Shown here one piece after another: positions 11,057-23,290 of a stretch of DNA of 64,000 nucleotides. Every line of letters begins with the position of its first letter. The first letter of the stretch is position 1. A model generated the notes under the pieces. The model had not been told where the DNA came from. It saw only the letters and a list, made by a program, of their open reading frames with translations, and ran no database searches. Location of the stretch: contig NC_133123.1 in assembly GCF_033568475.1 (NCBI RefSeq), positions 2,542,001 through 2,606,000 on the forward strand, written 5' to 3'. The DNA comes from Henckelia pumila (lineage: Eukaryota; Streptophyta; Magnoliopsida; Lamiales; Gesneriaceae). A program made the translations under genes and the position numbers.

Positions 11057-13694
11057 TGAAACGACCCTAACTCTATAATAAATAAATATGCGGAAAATTT
11101 TTTTTTTATACTTACTAAATATAATATGTACATATATGCCCATACATATATGCACCGAATAAAGGTATTTAAAATGAATAACCAATTAAATACTTAAATA
11201 AAAATGCATTCTTAAAAATATAATAAATATCTGAGTCAAACATTAATTAAAAATATACTGCATAAATAAATAAAAGTTTGCATGCACTGAAAATATTAAA
11301 TAAATATTCTAGAGCAACTGAAAATAATAAAAATGTATCATTCTGACAAAAACAATATCATGCATAGCGACTCAGAATATTTCACGGTCACGGGGCCACT
11401 GCATGCATGCTCATACGTCCTCGCCTCCGGTGGGTACAACGTCATCCTCAACGTACTCACCTGCACCATACCAGTGTAGTGAGCCTAGAGGCCCAACATG
11501 CTAACATAACAAGGGTTTAAAATAATTTAAACCAATTTAATACTAATACATACATATACATGAATGAGCATGCTTAAAATTTCATAACATACTTAACTTA
11601 AATAAACATACATAACTTAATACATAACATTATTGAGCAATTCATTTTCTAACATCGCATGGTTGTATCCGTAGTGTAACCTTAAATCATACATTAAATA
11701 CTGATCAGCGTGGAAACCTACGTACGTGGCCGGTGACGAATCACCTCATTAAATTGGCAGTAAACTGCCCTTCAATCATATGGGGACGAATCCCCCTTAA
11801 ATTGTCACACTACTTCAACTTCCAACATAAAATATTTTATTGCTCAATTTAACATTAAATCATGCATAAAATAATATTTCATGAATGCATGTACTTGAAT
11901 AAAATATGTGTCCATCATATATATTTAATTTAATTTCTTACTAACGTATAAATATTAAAATAACTTAAATGCATAAAAATAATTAAATATATATTCAGGA
12001 CACATGCAAATTTTCTCAGGGATGGTCCTGGACTGCTGGCCCTACACACAAGCCCATTAACTTAAATCTGGCCCATTAACATACTTAAGCCCATTATTTC
12101 AAACCTTAAGCCCAAATAATTATTCTAAGCCCAATTAAATTAATAAAGCCCATTAAAAATTTTACCAAGCCCAATAACACTTACACTGGCCCAATGGGCC
12201 CAAAAACTCATAGACTGGCCCAATAATTTTTATGGGCTCAAAAGCTCACAAAATTAATGGACTAACTTAATTAAAATTTTAAAAGTCCAAATAAAATTAT
12301 TTGGGAGTCCAAATAATTTTATTTCAATTTATTAGTCTCAAAAACACATAATTTTGTAAAATACTTAAAAAAATAAAATACTCGAGCCCGGCCCACCAAA
12401 CTCGGACCCGAACTCACTAACCCGACCCACTACCTAGCCGACCCGACCCGGACCACCCAGACCCGACCCGGACCCCTAGACTAGCCCAACCCGATCCCCC
12501 CTCTCCCACAGCCTCTCGGCCGTGAGCAGCAGGCCCTCTTGGCCTGCTGCCGGCCGGCTCCGGCCGCCCCTGGCCGGAGCGCCGCCGCCCGGACGTAGCC
12601 CACGTCCGGGCGGACCTAACCCATGCCTAGCCCCAGCCCCATGCACGACTGCACGACGAACCCGAAGCCTCTGAACCCGTAACCCTTACCTGCGTCAACC
12701 CTAGCCGCCGACTGCACTAGCTCAAAACTTGGGCTCGTTTGGCTCGAACCACTCGAGCCACTCGAGCCCAAACCACCCTACCTCAACCTAGGAATCCCTG
12801 ACCAGCACCCTAGCCGTCCGTAACCATGAAAACATGTGTATGTCCATGAACGAAAACAAAACAAGGCGCCATGAATGTGCAACCGAGAGGAAACCATATT
12901 TTCTGTAATTTCTTAAAGAATTTAGTACATACACCATACGCCTACAATAATTACTGAGATGGTACGAAAATTCAAGAAAGAAATCATGCCTTTCACCGTA
13001 GACGACGAGAAACGCGAGCGTGAGACGGTTCCGGGACGACGGGACGCAAATACGGGACGCTTGGAGCTTCACGATCCTTGGCTATGGCTTCCTGGGTTTG
13101 CTGGGGTCGAGAGGATGAAGAAAGTGAGTGGGGGTGACGGCTGAAGTTTGAGAGTGACGTGAGGTTTGGGTGGGGTTGGGTAGATTTAGGTTTCAATAAT
13201 TAAGGAAATAGGTTTTTAAGTTAATAAATAGAATAATATAAAATTTAAACATTCTAATAAAAATTAAATCAGAAACTTTAAATTAAAATTTATAAAATCC
13301 CGAAATTAAGAATTAGGGGAATTTTAAAGATAATTAAAAATCATTATTTTGGCTAATTTTGGATAAAAATGACCCCTAAAATTAAATAAAATTAAATACT
13401 TAAAATTTTGAGATAATAAAGCTTAAAATAATATTTTAAGGCTCTAAAAAGGCTCATAAAATAATTTGGGTGGAAAGTTGTCATCTCGTCCGTCCACGGT
13501 CCCGTCTACGCGATTAAATAATAAAAATACCAAAAATCATAAAAATCACTATTTATGGGTTAAATGCTTAAAAAATAAATTAAATCATGCATAAATAATT
13601 CACATAATTATTTAACCCATAAATCATAAATTTAAATAATTAAAAATCCTAATTATGCAGGCGGATTTACGAAATTAAAATACCGGGTGTTACA
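11057..13694 (-). repeat. Gypsy LTR (5' LTR in element orientation)
   Basis: It has the same length and ends as the copy at 3759-6396. Two identical-looking LTRs imply very recent insertion, because both LTRs are copied from one template when the element inserts. The right edge abuts the target duplication TATAA at 13695. Confidence 0.96.
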
Positions 13695-14042
13695 TATAAA
13701 GCTATTCAACAGGACATTTTCATACCTCACCATCTCAAGCAAATCAGATGACTAACAACAAATGCCAGGTCTGGTCATGTCGTCCCTGTTCAGTCTGAAG
13801 CTTTCATTTGCCAGCCGAAATCCAGGCTTAGCATTCCTGACTTCAAATAATCTTTTGCTGTAAAAAAATTATCTGGTATAAAACCCATTCTACATGGAAG
13901 GGTATTTGAAATCAATTTTAAGAGCGTCCACTGATTCTGCTCTGTGTGGTAGGTATAATATTTCTGCGACGCCATCAGGACTGAGACTGAGTAACTGCGT
14001 CGTCTGGACTAAAATCTTTACAAATGCTAGAAAAATGGCAGT

Positions 14043-16368
14043 TCATTTCTTGGAAGGCATCGCCTCTTCAATTCTCCTTATAACTACACTCAGACTGTCT
14101 CCATTCTCCAGAGCTTTGATTGCCGCTCTATGTGCATGTTTTTGCCATTTCAGAAGATTGTAAGATTGCAGCACAGACCAACGAGCTTGATTCGACATCT
14201 ATTATGCAAAAATGTCTAACATATAAGTTCCATGTTGCTATACATTGTCTATAAACTATTTTGCATTCAGGGAATATAAAACGAAGACCTGCACAACGGA
14301 AAGTGGGGGTTCGAGAAGAACGCTGATGCTCCTAAATAGATTTTCATCATTTTCACCACCCTCAGCCTCTCCGTACACAAGAGCTTCTGCTGCAATTCCG
14401 GCAAAAAGAACCATGCAATATCTGATCATGTTCACAATGCAGCAAATGACTTCAAAGATTAATTTTTATCACTTTGAAATGGTAAGATCTATAATATCAT
14501 ACATAACCAAATATGATCACAAAATCAAGAAAATTCGACAGTTATTTACAAACCTGTCAAAGGCAGTACTGCTGACACGGCCCTCAGCAAGCTCATTTTG
14601 AAGTTTCTCATCCCAAAACTGAGTTCCTGCCTATAATTGTAACACTTAATATAGATTACACAGAAAATAAAGGCATAATTGTACAAGTATGATGCTGTAA
14701 GAAATAATCTACTGGCCACTTGTAAGATTAAAAGGGGAAACAGAAAGATGCCTGAAAAACATGCTCAAGTACCTGACCCTGAATGCCCATCTGCATAGCA
14801 ACAATTGGGTCTAAAATCACACCGCGAATCGGACAACCCATCAGGTATGCTGAAAATTGAGAGAACATAAATCATATTAATGCCACAATAATGCAAGTAC
14901 CTCAACATTATGGATCGTATGCAGACCATGCATAAAAAATTTACCAACAAAAAAGCTCCTCAAAGATCATCAAATACATAAAAATAAATATAGTATTGCA
15001 ACACCATATTCGATATAAATGCAAAAAAGCTAACCCACAAGAAGGTGACCAGCTTCATGAACTAAAATGCGCCGCTTATAGGGAGGCCAATAGCTTGAGA
15101 TCTGAGCTAAGCATGAACCACCAAGAAAAATAGCATCTAAGAAGGTCAATCCCAATACTGCTGCAAGGTTTGGTCTGATATCTATTCCTTGATTTAGCAG
15201 AATAGACGTTCCGGCAAGTAGAGCAATCAAAAGAATGCTAGAACTTCCTGAAACTCCCCACTTTTTAGGAGAAAGTTTTGACACTGGAAATGCAAAAACA
15301 AAGCAAGGGAAATAGGTCATGACTCGGAGTCAAGAGCACTGTTATTGCAAAAGCAGCATCAAATCTTCATCACATCAATTCATACTTTATAGTAAGCAGA
15401 ACTGGCTCATTGATCAGATATCGTTACATTAGTATGATACAGAGTTCAAAATATTCACAAGGTATATTCCGTTTGGATAAATGAAACAGTTTGGTGATGA
15501 ATCTATTACCTTCTAAACCAGTAGAAGATTTCAATATGGTTGGGGTAACATCTCTTGGACCCTCCAAAACTGCACCACAAAATAATGATTGTTTCTTCAA
15601 GCACATAGGATATATATGATTGCAACAATGGGTTTATACTGATTTCAGAATACTTTGAAGGCGCATGATGATAACGCCAGAACAAAAGAAATTCACATTT
15701 TACAAAGAATCATTCATTATTATAATAAAAACGTCACCTCCAAAACATTAAACATAGCGTGTATGAGTAGTCCCACACACGCACACAGTAAAAAAAAACA
15801 AACAACCATAAGCACCTGGGTTCAGGCAAAAGAGAAAAAGCATTCTAAGCTAGAAGCATCGACAGACCCAAACCCGATAAAACCTTGACGCAAAAGCTAC
15901 CCAGGAAATCAAATTCAAAACAGGGGAATATCGAAGAGTACCAATATTACGGTAGTTTCCGAAATTGGGCAAGAATCCTCGGTCCTTGAGAAAAGCGTAG
16001 GCACTCCCAACAAGCTTCATGTCATCAGCATTCAAGCACGTGTCCAGCACCTCCCAATCCCTCTCCATTTCCAGAAAACCCAACTGCCTACCATTGAGGG
16101 GGCGAGACGATTCAATCGAAGAATCGTCGAGTTCAACAGTTACATCTCTGAGGAAACGGAGGGCACGAGCAAGGTCCTTTTTCTTCACAGCTTCCTCGTA
16201 CTCATGCCACTCCCCCACAGCTCTAGTCTTGATGGGGTGGCTCACATGGGTTTTGCTGCAAAATGTCTGGGTTCGTGACTGTAAGCTGGAAGAATTGAGG
16301 ATCAAAAATGGAATTTGAGTCGTGAAATGAGAATTCAGAGCAGCAGCTGCAGCCATTGACGAGCTCAT
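14043..16368 (-). CDS. VIR3-like putative chloroplast zinc metalloprotease
   Basis: Seven exons join into a 392-residue protein: 16368-15942, 15569-15510, 15283-15035, 14849-14773, 14630-14554, 14421-14289 and 14198-14043. All junctions have GT/AG ends and the phases fit. The start is the ATG at 16368; the GTG three codons upstream is not used. The N-terminus is Ser/Thr-rich without acidic residues, as in a chloroplast transit peptide. Exon 3 has two hydrophobic segments (SSSILLIALLAGTSILL; LAAVLGLTFLDAIFLGG) and the zinc motif HEAGH (HExxH) at its end. Later exons carry GCPIRGVILDP, QFWDEKL, a FAGIAAEALVYGEAEGG motif and LFRSISVLLEPP. The family matches Arabidopsis VIRESCENT3 (At1g56180) and its relatives, needed for normal chloroplast development; the proteolytic substrate is not known to me. 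The ORF is complete and looks functional. Confidence 0.9.
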
Positions 16369-16394
16369 CGGAATCACCTTCTGCTTGACCAGAA

Positions 16395-16600
16395 CAGATT
16401 TAGACAGGAAAGTGGTCGGGCTTTAACAAAATTGGGCCCAAGTGGTCCTTCAAGGACGTATGAAATTAGTTGGGCTTTCGCATAATAGTCATGAAATTGA
16501 GCCGGAATTCGCCCTTAAAAGGGCGTTCTGGGCATTGAAAGTTGTTGGGCTTTAGCATAGTTGGGCCCGATGTGGCCCTTCAAGCCCGTATATGGGCTTT
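16395..16600 (-). promoter_or_regulatory. Promoter region with site-II (TGGGCY) motifs
   Basis: Several TGGGC(C/T) motifs lie upstream of the VIR3-like start: ttgggccca near 16431, ttgggcttt near 16472 and 16547, ttgggcccg near 16561, atgggcttt near 16589. Such site-II elements are TCP-factor targets common in promoters of plant housekeeping, ribosomal and organelle-protein genes. Two of the blocks look like a local duplication (ggtccttcaaggacgtat and ggcccttcaagcccgtat). Function is inferred. Confidence 0.55.
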
Positions 16601-16639
16601 GAAATTCAAACCAACGCGTAAGCCCGACAAAACTTCAAT

Positions 16640-16712
16640 CGATCGCGATGGGACTCGAACCCACAATCTCCCGCTCCGGAGGCGAGCGCCTTATCCATTA
16701 GGCCACGCGATC
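16640..16712 (-). tRNA. tRNA-Arg (CCG)
   Basis: The 73-base gene folds as a standard cloverleaf on the minus strand: acceptor stem GATCGCG/CGCGATC, D arm GCC...GGC, anticodon stem CTCGC/GCGGG with loop CTCCGGA (anticodon CCG, reading CGG), and T arm GTGGG-TTCGAGT-CCCAT. The discriminator base is G. No intron is present. A run of four T follows downstream on the minus strand, suitable for Pol III termination. It lies on the same strand as the VIR3-like gene, about 270 bp upstream of that start. Confidence 0.95.
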
Positions 16713-16941
16713 CTGATGCATTATGTTTACACAATTTAACCCATTAACTATTCGTATTAAGAATTTATAAGGATTCAAGCATAGTCTCAATCGCTCCATA
16801 AGAATACGACGCAAATTATCTAGGAAAGAGGTTTGCAAGTTTGATCTTTATTACGACATAAATAATCTAGAAAAATAATTAATCAATATTATTAAAAAGA
16901 TGGCTGGTTGATTCCAGAAATATTAAATATGGTTAGAGTAA

Positions 16942-17104
16942 CACTCTTGTGAGACGGTCTCATCCATGAAACGGGTCAATTCTACCCATATTTATAAAAA
17001 TAAGTAATACTTTTGACATAAATTGTAATACTTTTTAATGGATAACCCATATAAAAGATCCGTCTCATAAATATGACCCTTGAGACCGTCTCATACAAGT
17101 TTTT
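16942..17104. mobile_element. Small TIR element (GAGACGGTCTCA family)
   Basis: About 160 bp bounded by inverted ends cttgtgagacggtctca (left) and tgagaccgtctcatacaag (right). It has no coding capacity. Fragments of the same sequence type occur near 38417, 38575 and 42140. It is a MITE-like element; superfamily not assigned. Confidence 0.6.
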
Positions 17105-18182
17105 GCCATATGGTTATTGCTCCAAAAATTCAAATAACGAACTCTCAAATAATAGTAATAATATAATTTGAATTCGCAAAATCAATATTATCGAGTAATT
17201 ATTTCATATTTCAATACAAAAGAAATAAGAGCTCGAATTTAATGTATATGATCATGTTTTGCATGATTGTCGATTAGTCCAAAGAGTTAACTCAATATGT
17301 ATCAAAAGATAATGACCACAAATACTGGATTCATCTAAAACCAAAAACAAAAAAACAAAATTTTTTCTCTTAATTAATATTTTATAATACTAATTGAATA
17401 AAAAGTTGGTTTGGTTAAAAATTTGGATATCTAAAATTTTAATCAATGTTTATATTTTTATATTATGAAGGTATGTACGTATAAACATATATATTTAAAA
17501 GCATATATAGTACCATAGTGTAAATAGTTTTTAACTAAAATAAAATTTATTAAAATTAACAATTTTTATTATATCTCAATAGTTTCATAAATATTATGTT
17601 TGATTATAATAAAAGAAAGAAATGAAAAAATATGTAGTGGTTAATTTGATTAGTATCAAACATAAAATATATTTACTAAATTTAATGTGTAAGAGGAAAC
17701 GTAGGAAGAAGTGTATTGTATTTGCAACTTTAAATTTATTAAATTATTTACTTAACAATTTTATAAATTAACGATATTTTTTAAAACAATATTTTAAAAT
17801 TTGTTAAAATAATAATTCTGTCATTCTGATAAGATAAAGATTTTTTCGAAGAGTCTCTTGTAAATATATTGTCATATTAAATTCGAGAAATTAAAAGTCA
17901 TTTTCGAAAACTCTCTTGGAGATAAATTTTTTCATCTATCCCAGTAATGTGGTTTAGTTTTCATATCTAGTATTATTTTCCTTATTCTTTTCAGCAGTTT
18001 TACTATTAAATTAATATCCTAAACTTGTACAAAATTTTCAGCATATGAAAATATTCAGTAAACAAGGGTAAAATTAGAAATTGTGTTATAAAATATACCT
18101 TTTCCAACAATTTTCTTAATACATATGAAAATACGCACAAACTTAAATAAGTAGGATGTAAGAAGTTGCAGTTTAGAGTTTA
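17105..18182. other. AT-rich intergenic sequence
   Basis: No gene or RNA is recognisable. The stretch 17930-18130 resembles a decayed Stowaway-type sequence also seen at about 34240-34500 (shared gttttcatatctagtatt-like wording). Confidence 0.4.
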
Positions 18183-18302
18183 GGTAATGTTGAGAAGAGT
18201 TTCTATGAAGCACTTATCAACTTGACAAAGGTTTAAAATTTTGTGAAATTTTGTTAAGAAAAAGATGGAAAGTGCTTTCTATAAGCTCTCCCAAACATTA
18301 CC
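18183..18302. mobile_element. Tourist-like MITE, copy 1
   Basis: The ends are inverted (ggtaatgttgag... and ...caaacattacc), with TTA duplicated at 18180-18182 and 18303-18305. The interior shares ttgtgaaattttgttaag and the agtgctt block with copies at 38040 and 50343. TTA duplications and ~125-bp length fit PIF/Harbinger-derived Tourist MITEs. This copy is the most diverged of the three. Confidence 0.8.
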
Positions 18303-20836
18303 TTAATAATCTTTACAATTTGTCAAGACAATTTTTTTATAGGACGGTGCTAAATGGCTAAAATCTGGCTAGCCAGAATGGAGTTTTTGGTAATTTTGAG
18401 GCTTATTTTTAAGGATGTCCATGTAATATCATATTTTATGTGTCAATTATAAACTTTTCACCTACTATTATATTTAAATTTAAAATTTTATGTCTCACCA
18501 CATTAATTTATTGTATTTCCAAAATGTAGTTGAAAAGACATTCAATTATTTTCTACAATTTGTCCTATATATTTAAATTTAATAAATAGATATTTTATAT
18601 TAACTATTACTCAAAATAATCGCTAATATCTCTTTCACTTTTTGTTTTTATTATAATCCAAAAAAATCTAATATTTATTAAATATTGATATAGAGTAAAA
18701 AAATCTAATATTTATTAAATATTTATATAACATTATATAAATATATTTTTAAAAAAATATATTTGCACGCGCAAATATGTATATCAATATTTCTATATCT
18801 AAATATTAAAAAAAAAAAACTCTTCTTTGATCAAATTTCAGTATTTGTGAAAGTATTAAAATATCATATTAAATTACAACAAGAAACAAAACACTATATG
18901 TTTGTTATTTTTTTCGTTTTAGAAAAACCAATAAAATCTTTGTAATCCGAAACAAAAAAACTAAGTGCATTGTTATTAGTCTAGTTGTTGTTATTAAATC
19001 ATATAATTGTATCCATCTATTTTGCTCTTACACGTGACTCAATTAATCATGTTTTAAAAATTTAATTTTGAAATAATTCATACGTATATAGTGTTAAATG
19101 ATATTAAATAGATCACTAATATCAGTTATTCAATTAATCACGAAGTATACATTAATTTGAGATAATTTATACAACTTGTATACTTATAATATTATTACTA
19201 GTACAGATAACTTATGATGTACGTTGACATCAGTTATTGGTGCACGTTAACACAAATCAATATTTAATATTTTGTTTTTTTTTTGTTTTGTTTTGTTTTT
19301 TAATATTTTAAATATAATTTACTGACACCAATTCTGGTATACGTTGACGAATCTATTTATTTTGATTATTTTCAATAATTTAATTAAATGAGTTAGAAAG
19401 AATTGTATTACTTGTTGGTTGAGAAAAACTGCATGAGCTTGATCAAAGGAAAAAAAAATAAGAAAACAAATAAAAGTGCTTATTAAACTATTTATAAGGA
19501 TGTATATTGATAAATAATATTATGTTTATTTTAATTAACTAAATTAGAGATAAAGTTATAAATATTGATTTTATTTTTTTATGAATTATAATTAATAATT
19601 ATTAATAAAGAAACTGTAGTATTTTAAGAAAGCTATTATGTAGATAAATAATATTAAGTAAACTTTTAATTGGATTTGATTAATATTTTTCGATTGTTAA
19701 ATCAATATGACTCAATCTCGTCAAGTAAATAAGGTTTCAATAAGTATTTAAGTTTTTCAAAATTTACTAGCTATAATAATTTTATGATTCTAGTACTAAG
19801 ATTTATATTGGATTATATAAATTTGTTAAAAGCTATAGGTTTTTTAAATTCTTGTCAGATAGTTCAAATGTGTATTATTTTAATTTTTTAAACTTATATC
19901 TTTTTAAAGTGTCTATTATTTTTTCCTTTTACTATCTCTCAATTTTGTACTATACTAACTTGAGTGTTATTTTTTTATTACATACTTTTTTAATGGTTAA
20001 TATAATTTTCAATAGTACTTTTCTAATATTTAATCCTAATATTAATTGAAAATTAATTTTACAGACAAACAAAAAGTTCAATTGGACCTTTAATTTAATC
20101 TTAATTTATATATAAGATTTTATAATTTATTATTTTTTGTGATTATTTTAAAACAATTGTTTTATTACAATTAAAAAAATTAAATTAAACGCATCAAGAA
20201 TGTCGTACATTAGTTATTTAATTTTTATTTTTATATTTGCTATTTTTTGAGATCGCTAAACTATTAAATTATGAAACCAAAATTAAAAATTAAAATGTTA
20301 TTTGAACTTATTGATTTGTTAACAATAGTATTATTCCTCCAATAATATTATATTGATCTCAATAATTTATTATATAATTTAATAACAAAATCATTATTGA
20401 AATAAGTTGTGCAATAATTTATTCATTTTATCAGAATTATTATAAATTAAACATGAAATTTTTTATTTGTATATATTATTTAAAACGATAAGGATATTTT
20501 GTCTTTAAACGGCTAATTAATATGCAAGTTGAATGTTGTAAAAAATTGCAGCTAATAGCACGTGGCTCTGATAGTTTTTTATAACATGAGTATATGCGGT
20601 GAATGTTAGAAAATTTTGACAAGTGACACGTAACATACTTGTCCAATCCATTTGTCTTATTCTTAAAACATTCTCTTGTTTCGTAAATCTAGTTGAAATA
20701 TAGATCTGTGATAATTAAAAAATAATATTAGATTTAACTTTGAGTTTTACTAACTTATGAATTCAGTGAGACATTTTTTAATTTATTATAACATTCTTTA
20801 TTCATTAGTATATTATAACAATTTTTAATATATATA
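18303..20836. other. AT-rich intergenic sequence, no feature recognised
   Basis: Low-complexity AT-rich DNA. Candidate reading frames are short and composed of Ile/Phe/Tyr/Asn-rich residues. No RNA gene, repeat boundary or promoter could be supported. Confidence 0.4.
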
Positions 20837-21097
20837 CTCTCTCCGTCCCATATATATTGTCCTATTTTATTTTTCACACAAATAAGAAAAAGTTATTGGA
20901 AAAGTAAATTTTATATAGACTTTCTATTTTATCCCTATTTAATGTATTAAAAAATGATTGCACAATTTTTAAAGTGTAGTTAATAAAGGTATATTAGTAA
21001 AGAAGTATAAAAACAATATTACTAAATAAGGTATATGACTATATATTTGAGACAAACAAAAAAGAAAACGTGGACAATATAATTGGGACGGTGGGAG
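20837..21097. mobile_element. Stowaway-like (Tc1/mariner) MITE
   Basis: The element is 261 bp with ends ctctctccgtccca and gggacggtgggag, the classic Stowaway terminal motif, and TA on both sides (20835-20836, 21098-21099). The interior is AT-rich and non-coding. Subterminal motifs tattgtcc and ggacaatata are also inverted. Confidence 0.9.
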
Positions 21098-21459
21098 TAT
21101 AATTTATAATAGTAAGTTACCAAATAATTGTGTTTTTTATTTTTAATTTATAATCCATATTTGATTATATTATTTATAATAAATTAATAAATAATATATT
21201 TGTTAGTTTTATAATTTGTGGGAATAAACATGTATAAAAAAGATTGCATAATAAATAATATATAAGGAAACAAAAAAAAAGAAAGAAGAGAAAATAAAAA
21301 ACAAAATGAAATAAATAAACAAGAAGTAGAACAAGAGTTTATTTTTTCTAAAAACCGAAAATGATGAGTAAAGAAAAAAATGTAGAATTCCGAGGAGTTG
21401 GAAAAAGAAAATAACAATAAATAATAAAAAATAAAAAATGACACATGTCATTTGATGGG

Positions 21460-23290
21460 AGAGAATTAAGCTCCCAATAATTAGGATCTAATTAATCATT
21501 TTCTAGACATAATATAATTAATTATCTCTAACTAATTTTTTGATTGACTAGATTCCAGCCATTTAGATTTATATCGGACTATAAAGTGTATACCTAGATT
21601 AATGGGAATTTATGCACATTAACTCTCCCATTACTCATCATGTTCGATTGATTGAACTGTGATTGATTTGTTCTTCATCACCTTTGCATTTATTGGATTA
21701 TAGTAACAACAAAAGTTGATTTCTCGAAGGAGTATCATGTTAATAATAACCATATTGATCAAATGTCAACTATAGTTACTAAAAAAATGTTTGGCCTTGT
21801 AAAAATTACGTGCAGTTTAATTCGGACTTGTAAATTACTTTTTTAAACTTGTTGGCTTTGCTGCGGTAAGCTTATAAAACTTGTTAAATTAATTTGTACT
21901 TTTATCAGTTCCAACCTGAAATTATGATATGACATTAGAAAATGAAAAATAGAGATCACACGGCGACCGATGTTGCGAACTATAGTGAGAAATGACTACA
22001 AGTCTACAACTAGGAAAAAAAAAAGTGCAAGTTAATTAGTATAGTCCATTGATTGATAATAGGATTAAAAATTAAAAATATGGTCATAAAAAATGTATTC
22101 GATAAATTAACTCAACCAATTAAGCAAAGAACCAGTGAAACCGTCTCCTGAACACCTCAGTCGAACCTCTTCGACTCCTCCTCCTTGGACTGAAGCTCGT
22201 ATCATCTAGTCTGCATCCCCATAGTCCTAGAATTACCAAAGCGTATACATGCAGTATGCAAGAGATGAAAAAGACTACATAAAAAAAGACGACGTTGTTC
22301 TATATCAATGTTCGATTTCTTCGTCCTCGATCAAATATAGTGATCTTGGAGAAATTATCTTGCTCGTTTGCGCCTGATATATGCCCCGTGGACCAGCAGT
22401 GGTTTGCTCTATGGGGCTGACCTCGAGAAGCAACAGTAATTGTATAAGAATAGGCTATATGTTAGCTAAAGAATTTTATTTTTACATAATTTATGGTATT
22501 TACTGTTAATTTCTAGTGTACGAATCACATGAATTCCATGTACATGTAAATATGTAAAATATATGTATATATGTATAGATGAGTTAAGTAGATGCCACCT
22601 ATATGGTAGTGTCCTGTGGGTGGCGTGACAGATTTTGATTGGTTAAAATCATTGGACTGGGATCCACTAACTTTAACCAATCATGGGGTTACACGTCGCC
22701 CGCAAGGTAGTACCTGTGGGCGGCATGAACAAAACCGTGTAGATGTTATTTGGAGTTAAAAGTTACTTTTGTATGTTTGCATTAATCATAGTTTTATGAT
22801 GGATGTATCATTGTTTCTTTGGTTGTTGAACTCCAGCCACGTGCAATGTCACTGATATTTGCTTCCATCTTTGGTTAATGTGATAGGGCGAAGAGAATTT
22901 GGGACGTTTTGAGTGAACAAAATATATGTACATATATAATTTTGATATCATATTACATATATATATGTAAAGTTTTGCTTCAAAAGAAAAAAAAAGATAT
23001 GATATATATATGTAAATTACTAAATCTTTGCTTCATGCATGAGGTAGTATTAATGCATATCATGCACTGCCTCCACCATAATGCATTTCATTTCTGTACC
23101 TAACAAATAATAAATGCTAATTATTTCTTGCTTCCTACCGATTTTGAATGAATACCAACACCTATATATATTATTTCAAAGTTGGGGATAGTAATTTCCC
23201 TGCAAGCATTTAGTGGGAGTTAATGTTTTCCTTTAATGTACGTATACTTTTTTGTTGGATTTGGATTGAGATTTTCGGACACCCACCTTC
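21460..23290 (+). repeat. Decayed copy of a duplicated segment (partner at ~27,350-31,530)
   Basis: Three blocks are collinear with the downstream region. Block A, 21590-21790, matches about 27360-27700 (attgaaccgtgatt/attgaactgtgatt; aaatgtcaactanantta). Block B, 22140-22440, matches the regulator exon at 30430-30756. Block C, about 23030-23290, matches about 31295-31525 (gcatttcatttctgtaccta; tttcaaagttggggatagta). The promoter, exon 1 and intron of the gene are absent in this copy, as only about 360 bp separate blocks A and B. Confidence 0.75.
22140..22440 (+). pseudogene. Pseudogene fragment of the CFL1/GIR-like regulator
   Basis: The sequence aligns along exon 2 of the intact gene at 29531-30834. 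Examples: tcgaacctcttcgactcctc versus gaaccttttcgacgactcgg; ccttggactgaagctcg versus ccttggacctgaagctag; aattaccaaagcgta versus aattatcaaagcgtg; ctgacctcgagaagcaac versus ctgatctcgaaaagcaac. Insertions, deletions and stops prevent translation, and exon 1 is missing. It ends just where the zinc-ribbon coding part should continue. It is a relic of a local duplication. Confidence 0.75.

Larger units (their letters stand above)
3759..13694 (-). mobile_element. Ty3/gypsy LTR retrotransposon, Tekay/Del-type chromovirus, full length
   Basis: The element is 9,936 bp and lies on the minus strand. It has two LTRs of equal length (2,638 bp), each TG...CA, and a perfect 5-bp target duplication TATAA at 3754-3758 and 13695-13699. 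A 12-base primer-binding site complementary to the initiator Met-tRNA 3' end lies inside the right (5') LTR, and a polypurine tract lies inside the left (3') LTR. The internal region encodes gag zinc knuckle, protease, reverse transcriptase, RNase H, integrase and a C-terminal chromodomain-like segment. That order and the chromodomain place it in the chromoviruses; the long LTRs fit Tekay/Del. The reading frame is broken in several places, so the copy is not autonomous as read. It sits about 350 bp past the stop codon of the VIR3-like gene. Confidence 0.96.

Noticed and set aside
16377-16377. Upstream start for the VIR3-like gene (MIP before MSSSM)
   Set aside because: The codon is GTG; the first ATG in frame is at 16368.
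16542-16739. 65-codon plus-strand frame containing GTRTHNLPLRRRAPYPLGHA
   Set aside because: It is the antisense reading of the tRNA-Arg gene, a well-known spurious protein.
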